The position numbers and the translations under genes were made by a program. A stretch of DNA of 64,000 nucleotides from Azorinus chamasolen (lineage: Eukaryota > Mollusca > Bivalvia > Cardiida > Solecurtidae), in assembly GCA_963576725.1 (NCBI GenBank), contig OY755244.1, forward strand, positions 84,315,121 through 84,379,120, in the 5' to 3' direction. Of the stretch, positions 11,100 through 22,400 are shown one piece after another. Numbering within the stretch: the first letter of the stretch is position 1; the number at the start of each line of letters is the position of its first letter. The notes beneath the pieces were generated by a model. That model worked only from the letters and a program-made list of their open reading frames with translations, made no database searches and was not told where the DNA came from.

Positions 11100-11690
11100 G
11101 GTGTTTATTATTCACATGCTTTCACATGATCCATTGCCACTGTGCTTTACAACTGACATTTCATCTGAAGTGATTGTATTGGTAAAATAAAGTCGCTTCC
11201 GGTTTCGCCTCATGTAGAATTCGATTGCTTACCCGTAGCATATTTTGAGTCACAAAGGTCATACCACACACTGACAGATAGTTGCAAAATATTTGAATTA
11301 ACTAGATCTAGTTTTGTTCAACATCTGGAAGTAATTAGTCACACAAAATGAGTAGCTCTCTAAGTTTCAGGAAATGCCATTTTCAGCAGACGTCAGTTTC
11401 TAAGCAGACGACAGTTTGTGACCACAAACAGTACCGACATTGTCCCTTATCTTACTTTTGCGCGACAGAAATTAAGAAATAGAACTCATTAAATCAAGAT
11501 CAAGTACGTACGACTAATGAATTAGAAAAAAATATATTATATTTGACAACTGCTTATTTGTTCCCAGACAACTGCATTCATTTCTGATGAAATTAAAACA
11601 CTTCAATTATAGTTTTAGCAGACGAAATTGCATGACATTATCAGGGCAAGAGGATTGAATAGCTACGAACACTATACCCAGCTGACAATG
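11100..11690 (+). other. Spacer without a recognised gene
   Basis: AT-rich single-copy-looking sequence, colinear with 46897-47480. I see no long open frame, RNA gene or clear repeat. Confidence 0.6.
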
Positions 11691-11692
11691 TA

Positions 11693-11927
11693 TTGTTCTG
11701 TTTTATTAACCTGTCAAATTATACGCTTGCTGAACACGCCATATATAGCTTCGGTTGATATCGATCGTTTCCGCTAATAAAAGCTTTCTTACTTGACTCA
11801 TTCGAGTACTTGTACATTTATTGTGAATTTCGTGAAAAGCGTTTGAAACATAGGTTTACCCAAGCTAAATATATCCTTTCAGTGACGTAGGAATATTCAC
11901 ATTTGACAGGTCAATAAAACAGGACAA
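11693..11927. mobile_element. TA-flanked MITE present only in the A-B spacer
   Basis: Terminal inverted repeats TTGTTCTGTTTTATT(A)ACCTGTCAAA / TTTGACAGGT(C)AATAAAACAGGACAA are flanked by TA on both sides (11691-11692, 11928-11929). The equivalent B-C position (about 47479-47495) lacks the element. The TA duplication and short non-coding body fit a Tc1/mariner-type MITE. Confidence 0.75.
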
Positions 11928-12239
11928 TACCTAACTTTAAACAGTGGATTGTATATTGATAAACTTGATCAATATTAGCAACTCGATCTTTGCATTAGTC
12001 TTTAAGATGTCGGAATGATTTCAAGTTGTACACACACTTGCAAACACATTTTCTTTGAGACATAGAATGAGTTAGAGTCATTGCTAACTCTTTACCTTAT
12101 AGATAGATCTATGCCTTTGGACAACTTTGCAAACACAGTAGACGCAGATCAGCTTGATATATAGGAGTTGTAACAGCAATGCTGTTATGCATATAACCAC
12201 TATATACCCTTCTTGCCGGGGATCTAGCTCTTTGGCGAT

Positions 12240-12430
12240 GTGGTTTAACCCTTTCCAACATATAGATATGCTTTTTCATGCCTTTGCAAACAGTAGACCC
12301 AGATCAGATCACTCCTGACTTTATATCTAGAAAATCTTCTGTACATACGCTATTTTAGAAATTGAGCTAATACATATTCATGATGCTATTATTTATAATT
12401 TTTTCAAGAATATTCAACAAGGAAGGAGTC
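12240..12430 (+). mobile_element. piggyBac-like hairpin MITE, degenerate
   Basis: It starts TTTAACCCTTTCC and has the family's 'ctttgcaaacagtagacccagatcagatcactcctg' stretch, then 'gctaatacatattcatgatgc'. The right end is eroded. The duplicate begins at about 47748. A repeated 'ttgccggggatct' phrase lies just before (12216) and again at 12581. Confidence 0.5.
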
Positions 12431-13620
12431 AAGTGCTTGGAAATTTTGCATTTTAGTTAAGCAACATGGTTATTGGCTAGAGATTGTCAGTACAGGTCTG
12501 GGGGTCGAGATTTCTGAGAAGGGGAGGGGGTAATGTAACACTGAGAGGCTGTCAGGTATATAAGCACTATAAACCCTCCTTGCCGGGGAGCTTACTCTTT
12601 AATGAAGTGGTTTAAGTGCTTGGAAATGTTGTGAAGTTGAACAACGGTTTGCGCGGTTGCTGCTGGGAGGGTGACGACTAGGGATTGCCGAAGGTGCACT
12701 TGTCTTCACTGAGCCATTTGATGAGAGTCTGCTCCGTTTGTTTATGAAATAATATAAATCTGATTATGTGTTCATATGCCACTATGAAACATTCATGTCA
12801 TTATTTCTCACATGAATGTTCATGAAGTAAAGGGTTAATATGTTGCCAGTGTAGCTCTCAGAAATAGTAATACATGAGTAATATGTATTACATCAATGGT
12901 CCGGATAAGATTTGTAATTTATAATATTTTAGAGAAAAGTTCCTTTATTTCTCCACCAGACCCTCCTGATGATAGGACTGGTGCAGTGGACATGTATTAA
13001 GGCAATCGTCTCAAGACAGTTCTAAAGAGTGGTCACAACATAGGATTTTGGTTGATAAATGACAATTTTAGTATTTGAATACACAACTTTATCTACTTCT
13101 GTTACATGCCTCCGTTTGCAAAGTCTTGGTTTTCTGGGATGTTTAGCAATAGGAGCTTTCTGTATTACCTTTTTCCTACATTAAAGCAATTTCTGCCTAC
13201 ATCAGTATATTTTTAATATTTTATATTAATCGTTCTATTGTATTAGATCCACAGTGAATGCCAAATCTGCAGATATTTGAATAAAGAAAAATAAATTCCT
13301 TAATAAAATTTCCAGTATTCAGCTTTTGTTGATTTCAATTAACTGATATTTAATTATTTGGAAAAAAACTACTGTTTTTAACAACATTACTTTAATTTGT
13401 TAAAATATTTTGATAAACTATTCAATTATAATTGACCGAGTGTTAAATAGCTTGAATCCTGAAGCAATAGTGAGTACCTTAATCCAAGCTGTTTGCAACT
13501 CACTTCTTGTGATAATAAGGATTAAGACTAGATTTAGCTTTGGATAAATTTACATAGGCTACATTAGAACCTGTCTTAAGCAGTCATCAAAAAGAGGTCT
13601 AATTATGTGTCTGTAACTAA
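12430..13620 (+). other. Spacer without a recognised gene
   Basis: AT-rich, with one weak hairpin remnant at 13440-13505 ('agcttgaatcctgaagcaatag ... ccttaatccaagctgtttgcaac'). The empty TTAA site for the MITE at 47981-48221 lies at 12457-12460. No coding potential beyond short chance frames. Confidence 0.6.
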
Positions 13621-13962
13621 GGCAGGTGGTAGCTAGGAGCCGTCTGATCTGGGTCTACTCTGTTTGCAAATGCGTGAAAACACGTTTATATGAGGGAAAG
13701 GGTTAAGACTCTTATGTTCAATAAATGAATGGCTTTATAGAACAGGTTCTGCTGTATTAGTGCACGTAAATAATTTCTGTTTTCCAGAACAATGTTAACC
13801 ATGTACCTGATGGAGACCCATTTAATAATCCATGTCATCATAATGACCCTATTAACCCATTCCCTCATAATGACACTTCTGTAAAAGTCATTTTTTGAAA
13901 CCAATTTGATTTATATATTAACCCTATCCTCCATATATACGCTTTTCTACGCCTCTGGAAAA

Positions 13963-14042
13963 ATCACCTGTTGAAACCATTGTGATAAATAGAGCATTTG
14001 CTCCTATAAGAGCAAATACTCTATTTATCACAATGGTTTCAA
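13963..14042. repeat. Hairpin 'GAAACCATTGTGATAAATAG'
   Basis: This near-perfect inverted repeat has arms GAAACCATTGTGATAAATAG and CTATTTATCACAATGGTTTC around AGCATTTGCTCCTATAAGAGCAAATACT. Relatives are at 49757-49836, 23018-23092 and, as a half arm only, 23684-23712. Confidence 0.8.
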
Positions 14043-14374
14043 ACTACAATTTCTTTTTAAAAAATCCTTTTCTCTAGTTATTGCTCTTTTTCGTTAGTTT
14101 CATTCAAAGAGGTTGGGCGTAAAAATAGCCTATGGAGGCAGGGGATAATATTTCCTGGGTTCATTCAAGTACCATTATAAAAATTCATCTAATTAAATCT
14201 TTCGGCGCCAAATTTTAATTGTCGTCTGCAATCCAAGTTTGTAAATCATTCAGTAAAATAAGGAAATGAGATAAATAAATGCAAATTTCAAAGGAATAAA
14301 GTACATATATAGAAATAGACAATTGCGATTTGAGACAAATAATGAGGTCCCTGACCAGACATTGTCTTGTAAAG

Positions 14375-14690
14375 GCGCCGTCTGATCTGGGACTGCACTA
14401 TTTGTCGTGGTGCATTAATATGTGACTGCGGCAGTGAAAGGGTTAATCTTCATGCCTTTGCAAACAGAGTAGACAAGATTAGACAATCCAGATGAGATCT
14501 TGTAGGAGTCGTCTGTTCGTCTGATTAGCCCAGATTAGGGCTTTCTCTGTATGCTTTTAATTTAATATAGATCTGATTCTACAGTTTGCACCCTGGCCAA
14601 AATTTCCTGTGTTCATGTACCATTATAAAGATCCATCTAATTAATATTTATTGGGTTAGTATTTATTTCATGAATATTCATGGAGTAAAA
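14375..14690 (+). mobile_element. piggyBac-like hairpin MITE(s), adjacent remnants
   Basis: A right end (GTGAAAGGGTTAA, 14434-14446) runs directly into a second body: 'cttcatgcctttgcaaacagagtagacaag', a hairpin remnant, then 'tttcatgaatattcatggagtaaaagg'. The duplicate is at about 50130-50480. Confidence 0.5.
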
Positions 14691-14979
14691 GGTAAAACAA
14701 AAATTGTGACAAGTTGACAACTAACCCACAGTGTTTAGATACTAGTTGTCAGTTTAACATTGGTCTATATAGATATGATAAAAGTCTTGATTAAATGTGT
14801 TTATCCAACCAAACGTAGTGTCTATTATACAAAAATTATCATTATTGATAAATATTACATGTTGTTAGTTGGAACATATACATTGTAATTATCTTTGATC
14901 CTAGTAAGAGACAATCAACAAATCATTGATGAGAATTATATAAAAACTAGAAATGTGATCTCATTTGCACTGACATACA

Positions 14980-15500
14980 ACAAGGGCCATACCTCTGGTG
15001 TTAAGGTAGTTTCTCATCCCGATCACCCGAATTCCCCGACCAAGCTCTACCGAAGGCATGTACACCAGTTCTTCTTGACCTCTACATGATCATACACAAC
15101 CCCTTTGCGATCATTCACGACTCCTCCACCACGTCAACTCAACAACCACTCCAATCTCTGCTCAACCAAGATACGATTGCTACTTGATCTCTACCCGACC
15201 AGATCGTCGGATTGTTCGGGTATTACTTGAGTAGAGGTCGAGATGATCAGGTACAGGTCGAGTAAATGACTTCATCCCGACTGCACTAGAATAGATCTAC
15301 ACGATTGTCTCCCGATCAACTCAACCCTCTACTCGATCAATACCCGACCGCTTCTTGAGCGCGTGGCTACTCAATCTCTACTTGTCAAAACAATTCGGGT
15401 AAGCCTCCCCAATCATTCCTGCCGAGCGAGCCAGACCAGTCCCGGATCATTTGATCAGGCTTGATCTAGTTGATCTGATCGGCAGTGGGAACCTAGCTTT
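14980..15500. repeat. GATC/CGACC-rich unexplained repeat region
   Basis: It is denser in C+G and in the words GATC, CCCGA, CGACC and GGTCGAG than its surroundings. The first half carries mostly 'cttgacctctac...gatca', the later half the inverse 'gtagaggtcgagatgatca', so it looks like a degenerate inverted repeat. It ends 'ggcagtgggaacctagcttt'. No ORF is convincing. The duplicate is at 50770-51270 with a small deletion near 50828. Confidence 0.45.
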
Positions 15501-15748
15501 ACAGAGTGCAGAGGATAACCAGAGACGGAGAATTTGTCAAGTTTCTTACACAGTGAATTCAGAGGTAGCAGCTGATGTATTACTATTCTGATGAGTATAA
15601 TGAAACATGTAGACTTATGAGCAGATGCCACATAAAAGACATAGGACTGATCTGGTCCTAAACTGGTTCCAATGCACTAGTCTAATACTATAATTATTTG
15701 AGTTTGGGTGGCTCAACTCACATCAACATTTACATTATAGCTGGTTAA

Positions 15749-15970
15749 CCCTTTACCTGATAGAGACACCTTTGCAACCAGAGTTGAACAGATCAGACAA
15801 CTCCTGTAGGAAGCATCTGACCTGGTTCTGCTCTGTTCGCTTATCTGGTGCTAGAGTTTCTGCCAAAGCTAAATATTCCTGTGTTCAAAACCATTATAAA
15901 ACTTCAGTAACTACATAGATCCATGATATCATTATTTCTGGCATGAATATCCTTGAGGTAGTGGGTTAAG
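15749..15970 (+). mobile_element. piggyBac-like hairpin MITE
   Basis: Starts GTTAACCCTTTACC and ends GTAGTGGGTTAAG, with the internal hairpin 'cagatcagacaactcctgtaggaagcatctgacctggttctgctctg' and 'ggcatgaatatcc' near the right end. Duplicate at about 51517-51741. Confidence 0.65.
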
Positions 15971-16291
15971 GTCTGTACTGTTTGACTCTTCTCAGTATCT
16001 TACCATTCTCAGTTCTCACAGTGTAGGCTTATCAGATACATGTATTACACTTGGCAGATGGTCTTGCTCTGTACTAGCTATATGCAAGTCCAGACGATAC
16101 TTTCTCTGAGGCTCGCCTAGCTTGACTTGCCTAGAACATTGTATATAGGTTTATTACAAATTCTCTACTAGTGTGCAATAAGTTCTGCTTACTTTGAAAC
16201 TGATAAAAATGCATCAAACATAATTATTCACATTAAAAAAAATGAGTTTTTAAAAAAGAGAGGTATAGAAATATACTTGTTTGTATAACAG

Positions 16292-16477
16292 ATGTCACCA
16301 AAAAGGAAAGCAGCAGCAGGCCCCTCAAAAGGGGGGAAAAAGGCCAAAAAGGAGGAACCAGCTGCTCCAGTCACAATGAAGGATGCTGCTGCTGCCCTCA
16401 AGGCTGAGGACAAGAAAGTAGGAGGGAAAAAGTCTCACAAAGTTGACACCTACTGCACTGGCATTTTTAATCCAGAG
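16292..16477 (+). CDS. PARP3: PARP3 copy B coding exon 1
   Basis: Encodes 62 aa: a basic, Ala/Lys-rich tail (MSPKRKAAAGPSKGGKKAKK) likely to act in nuclear localisation or DNA contact, then YCTGIFNPE just before the WGR domain. Donor GTAAAT at 16478; phase 0. Copy C exon 58432-58617 has MPPKRK in place of MSPKRK. Confidence 0.9.
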
Positions 16478-19400
16478 GTAAATGGTGTTCTAATTTAACT
16501 TTCTGAATGCAGGTCATGCATACACTGGCATTTGCAAAGTTTATACCCAGCTCAGAAGGCTCCTAATGGAGTTCTTTGAATAGGGTCTGCTCTATTTGTC
16601 ATTCAAAATCATGTAGCAAGTTTAACCCTTTCGCTGCCAAACTCTGTCGTCTGCTTACTTTGTCGTCTGCTACAAAATTCATCTTTTTTATTTTCTTCAT
16701 TTTTGTTTCAAAAACATAGTAACAGTAACAAAGAGTTTGGATCCTAATGAGACGCCGAGTTACTCGGCGTCACATCTGGATCCAAACTGTTTGCATAGGT
16801 AATCACAGATCCGGCATTGGCAGCAAAAGGGTTAAGCCTTTCATACTGAGTGGACTCTATAGTTAAACATGGAGTTCAAGTTTGAACGGGTTGAGCTGAA
16901 TTTTTAATCTGTGATGGTTGATCAATATTAGTCCATTCATTATAAAGGATAAGGTTACAGCAGTATATTTATTTGTTATTTTTGTGTAACCTGCTCTAAC
17001 AGCCTGACACCTCAGTTCTGGGGATCACTTCTTTTATTAAGCTTAACTTTTTGTTAAGCGTTTTTTTCGTCACACTAAAATTGAAGGTGACCCATATATT
17101 CCTGGAACAATCTTGTTACAAAAAAAGACCAGACTTGGTTTTACAGATACACACTTATACATTTTAAATAGTAAATACATGTATATAAAAATAATGAGTA
17201 ACTGTATACATGTACTTTTAAAAATGATTTTTGCAGTTTTAGCTCTCCTGGAAGAAAGTTTCCAGGTATGTATTCTGGGTAATGTTGTATCTACTGTCGT
17301 TGATCATTCAGGATTCATATGACGGTACACATCGCCACGTTGGGCTGAGTTAGCTTTCCATTTATGGCTATATAGTTAAACTATCAATATTCTTCTTCTC
17401 AGAAATTACTCATTGTATTTTGAAGTGATATTACAGAAATATTCATAATCTACCAAATTCCCCAAAAGTAATTTGATATGAAGAAGAATATGGTCGCTGT
17501 AGATAGAGCTAGTTTTCCTTATGTGGCTATAGAGTGAAACTTGAATCTTCCTCTCTGAAACTACTGATCTGATTTTTACAGAAACAGTTCTTGGTTTGTC
17601 TCTGATATTTCTTGATGCTGATTTCATAATAGTTAATACTTGGCTGCTAGGGGTTGGACTTGCGTTTCCAATATGGCATAACCCTTTCCTCCGTAAATAC
17701 ACTTTTCTACACCTTTGAAAACAGAATAGACCCAGATCAGACGGTTCCCTATAGGAATACTGGCCTGCCGAATTCACCTATTGCTTATTTTGTTCAATGT
17801 ATTATCTATTTTCCAGGTTGTCGATGATTATGATTGTATGCTGAACCAGACTAACATAGGACACAACAACAACAAATATTATGTGATTCAGATTCTTAAG
17901 TCAGGGTTTAGCTACTATTGCTGGAACAGATGGGGACGAGTGGTATGTATCATTGAAAAACATGACCAACATGGGCATGCCATATAAATGTAGCTATGGC
18001 AGAACATTCAAAACACTTCTTTTCTAAAATTACTAGGCAGATTTCAATATAGTTTTGCAGAAGTGGTCTTTAGGTGGCCCTTCACCAAAAAACCCTAAAA
18101 AATAGGGGTTGGGGTGGAGGGATTGAGTATGCTGGAATACCGTTGACTTTTAACATGGGACATGTATTAATCGTCTTGAGCGATCATGTAGTGCTCATGC
18201 TATAACTGTCACTTGCATTTTATAAGAGTTATGGTTCTTTTTTTGGGCTTAGAAAATATGCATTTCTTGTGGGCGAGTCCAGTTTTCTTCATAACTATCA
18301 AAACTATTGGCTTGTAACTTAGAACATTCATTTACTGTTTTATGTTGATTATATAGTACAAGAGCCATAACTCTGACATACATTTCATAAGAATTATTGT
18401 CCCTTGTCAGCTTAGAAGATTCACATCTTGGTACAGTGCTAAGTTGTATTAATTTAGTTAAGATGTTATGGATAGCCCAACTCACTGTAATGACATAGGA
18501 GACTGTGCACACCTGTGATTGTCATTAGGACTGGGCTATTATTATGCGTACCTGTGATTGTCATTAGGACTGGGCTATTGTTGTGCACACCTGTGATTGT
18601 CATTAGGACTGGGCTATTGTTGTGCACACCTGTGATTGTCATTAGGACTGTGCTATTGTTGTGCACACCTGTGATTGTCATTAGGACTGGGCTATTACTG
18701 TGCACACCTGTGGTTGTTATTAGGACTGGGCTATTATTGTGCACACCTGTGATTGTCATTAGGACTGGGTTATGGTTGTGCACACCTGTGATTGTTATTA
18801 GGACTGGGCTATTCTTGTGCACACCTGTGATTGTTATTAGGACTGGGCTATTATTGTGCAAAGCTGTGATTGTCATTAGGACTGGGCTATTGTTGTGCGC
18901 ACATGTGATTTTCATTAGGACTGAGCTATTATTGTAACATATAACAACTCCCCACCCACCTAATAATGCGATGGGGGATGTAAATTGTTAGAGTGTAATT
19001 TGTTAGCCTTTGGGGGGCTTATTTCCTTATATAGCTATAGTGTAAGTTTTAAAAAAAAAATATACCCCTGAAACCTCTGACTGGGTAATTTCATTACTAT
19101 TTGGGAGAAATGTTAATTGGTAACCGTATACCTCCTATCAAAATTGTGTGTACCATTTTGATTTGTTAAGAAATTAGCACACCACGTGACCAGAGAGTGT
19201 AATTTGGCAGCATTGTTACTTAGGTTACCCTCTAGCAGTCATACGTTGTTCCAGCTCAAGGGGCAGGGCCTAATTTCCCTTTCATGGTTACTTGTATAGT
19301 GAAGTTTAAAATATCTTCTTCTCTGAAACCATTGGGCAGATTTTAATATGATTTTGCAGGAGTGTTGCATAGTTGACCCATTACCAAATTATACCTACCA

Positions 19401-22400
19401 TTGTGATTCATTAAAAAAATATTGCCATCAAGTACATGCACTGGCTATTTTTCCTTACATGGCTATGGTGAACATTTCAAAAGTCGTCTCTGAAACCACT
19501 AGCTTGATTGAGTAAACTTTTGTAGGAATGTTACTTTAAAGAGATGACCTGTACCAAAATTGTTAAAGCCATTATTGTTGACAAAAAAATGCTTGGCCAT
19601 TATGAATTGGGCTAAGTTTCTGTATGTGGCAATAGGTGAGACTATTCCTCAGATGGCTCTTTGCCAGTACATGTGTACAGTAGAACCCCTCTAATGCTTG
19701 GCCATTATGAATTAGGCTCTGTATGTGGCAATAGGGGAGACTATTCCTCAGACGGCTCTATGCCAGTACATGTGTATATATAACCAATAGATCAGATGAC
19801 CTTTGTTTTAGGTGAGTGATACATTGCCATCATTGACTTCTTGTATTTTATATTTGCAAATGAGCCACTCTCCTGGAAAATTGGTCTTATTGCATTACAA
19901 ACAATCTAGACAAAAACCAGCTGCTGCATCACTGATACAGCATAGGGTCAGTGTGTACACATTGTCATCACTGATACAGCATAGGATCAGTGTGTACACA
20001 TTGTCACCCATCAGACTGTGTAGTAAACTGTTCTGTATCTTTGCACATAATGAAAAGCTTCATCAGATGTCTCATATACATGGAGTCTGGTCTGGATATA
20101 TATTGTATGTAACATGGTGTCTGGTCTGGATCTATATATACATGGTGTCTGGTCTGGATCTATATTGTATGTAACATGGTGTCTGGTCTGGATCTATATA
20201 TACATGGTGTCTGGTCTGGATCTATATTGTATGTAACATGGTGTCTGGTCTGGATCTATATATACATGGTGTCTGGTCTGGATCTATATTGTATGTAACA
20301 TGGTGTCTGGTCTGGATCTATATATACATGGTGTCTGGTCTGGATCTATATTGTATGTAACATGGTGTCTGGTCTGGATCTATATTGTATGTAACATGGT
20401 GTCTGGTCTGGATCTATATATACATGGTGTCTGGTCTGGATCTATATTGTATCTAACCGTGTTAGACCTTTTTTCTCAGAGTGGTTCATATTTCATTAGG
20501 GTGAGCCAGGAGCTAATGCACTGAAAGGACCAGTGGACTTGGCTGGGGCTGTGAAAGATTTTGAGAAAAAGTTCAGGGCCAAAACCAAGAACAAATGGAG
20601 TGACAGAAACAAGTTCAAGCCAGTACCTGGCAAATACACGCTGATAGAAATGGCGGATGAAGATGAAGTAGATGCGGTAATATTCAATTAGAGCATGTGT
20701 CAGATTTAATATAATGAGTCAAGATCTTCATACAAGATAGTCTTTTCTGTGGCCTACAGAGAGTTCAGTGTTAACAGATAATGACACTGATAAGTTTCAT
20801 CAGTATAGTGTAATGCCATAGTGGGATGGTTCATATTCCATATATTTACATTCGCCCTTATATAACCTTATTCTAAAAAGAAAATTGCATTTTCCCATGA
20901 ACGTTCATTTCAATACCGGTTTGAGCCGGTTCTCCTTTTCCAAGAATTCCGCTGTGTAAGCGCGGAGTAATACTGTACTGACCCAGTTATGACCTATTTT
21001 AAGATTTATCAATGGCGAATCGATACGTGACAATGTAAACATAAACACTCCACTTACTGAAACGTCAGAGATTAACGATGCCTTATTTCAGTACTTATGT
21101 GGTGAAGACCTCCAAATGTTTATTTTGCAATGCACAAATAAAAATGAAATAAATAAATCTAAATCAATGCTCTGGTAAAGTACAGCTTCGTCTTGTATGT
21201 CTGAGAACTAAGAAGTATCTATTACCAGCAGCAAACAGGGCAGACCCTGATCAGTCGGTTCCTACATGGACGGTCTCATCTGGGTCTACTATATTAGTAC
21301 AACAAATGGCGACGTCAACATTAATTACATCATCACGTTATTTGGGTCTACTATATTAGTGTAACATGAGGTGTCCGATCTGGGTCTACTATATTAGTGC
21401 GATAAATGACGACGTCGATCACCATTAATTAGATTCATATTCATTAATCACGTATTTAGTGGTGGTCATTGCAGAAAATGTCATGTCTAATTTACAAGAT
21501 ATGAAGCAAACAGAGAAGACCCCGATCAGACCCTGACCAGTCGGCTCCTACAGGAACCGTATGATCTGGATAAAATCCTGTAATTGAACTTGTACATGAT
21601 GATACAACACAGCATGTTGTCAATGGGTGTGAATCAAGTGTAGCAGACATTAACTGGAGCCCCCATGAGTTTTAAGCGCAAAACAGAAAATGGATTGCCG
21701 TTCAAGCGGCCCAGAAAATTTGAAATGTGGCATCTTCTTACTGAGAATTATCGCTTGATTACATAATATTGCCAACTTTAACAGCCGTGGCGTATCAAAA
21801 TATATTATCAAGTAATGAGTGAAGCATAAAAAAGTCAATGTCCTTAACGTTAACAAAGAAAAATCCGAGAATAAAATCCAACGTTGTGACCCGCTTTCGA
21901 TCAAGCATGGCGGGTGAGTAAATTTTCTTCGACACCGCGACCTACATTTAAGAAGATGCTATAATACCAACATTTCGTAAATATATATGATTTGAAATAT
22001 CTCGATAATCTTTTCTTTAAACATAGCTGGACAATTTACTGATTAAAATCTTGTATTCATTCTATATTTATAATATGTGTTTGGGACTATTTTTCATACC
22101 ATATATAGAGATCCTACTGCGTTAGAAACGGACCTAGCAACGACCAAGATAGCGGCTATTACGTGACCGGTACATACTATTTATAAAAAAAATCCGTTGA
22201 AATATAAGAAATACAATGGAATATAAATATAAGAAATAAATGACGTGCTCCCGGTGTTCATGAGGTTATGCAACGCATAGCTTTACGAGCAAAGATTCAC
22301 GCGAAGTCCATCGGGCTTCACTAACTTTGCTCGTAAAGCTATGCGTTGCATAACCTCATGAACACCGGAAGCACGTCATTCATTTCTTAAATACTATTAA

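Larger units (their letters stand above)
17943..20499 (+). other. PARP3 copy B intron 2
   Basis: Holds the 39-bp minisatellite (18500-18937), a short local duplication of 'gcttggccattatgaatt..ggc' (19588-19790), and the 62-bp higher-order tandem array (20075-20455). No gene is seen in it. Confidence 0.8.

Noticed and set aside
18466..18937. Long overlapping open frames on both strands with 13-residue repeats (VIVIRTGLLLCTP / TITGVHNNSPVLM)
   Set aside because: They come from the 39-bp minisatellite: 39 is divisible by 3 and the unit has no stop in two frames. The array lies within a PARP3 intron and its frames have no other support.
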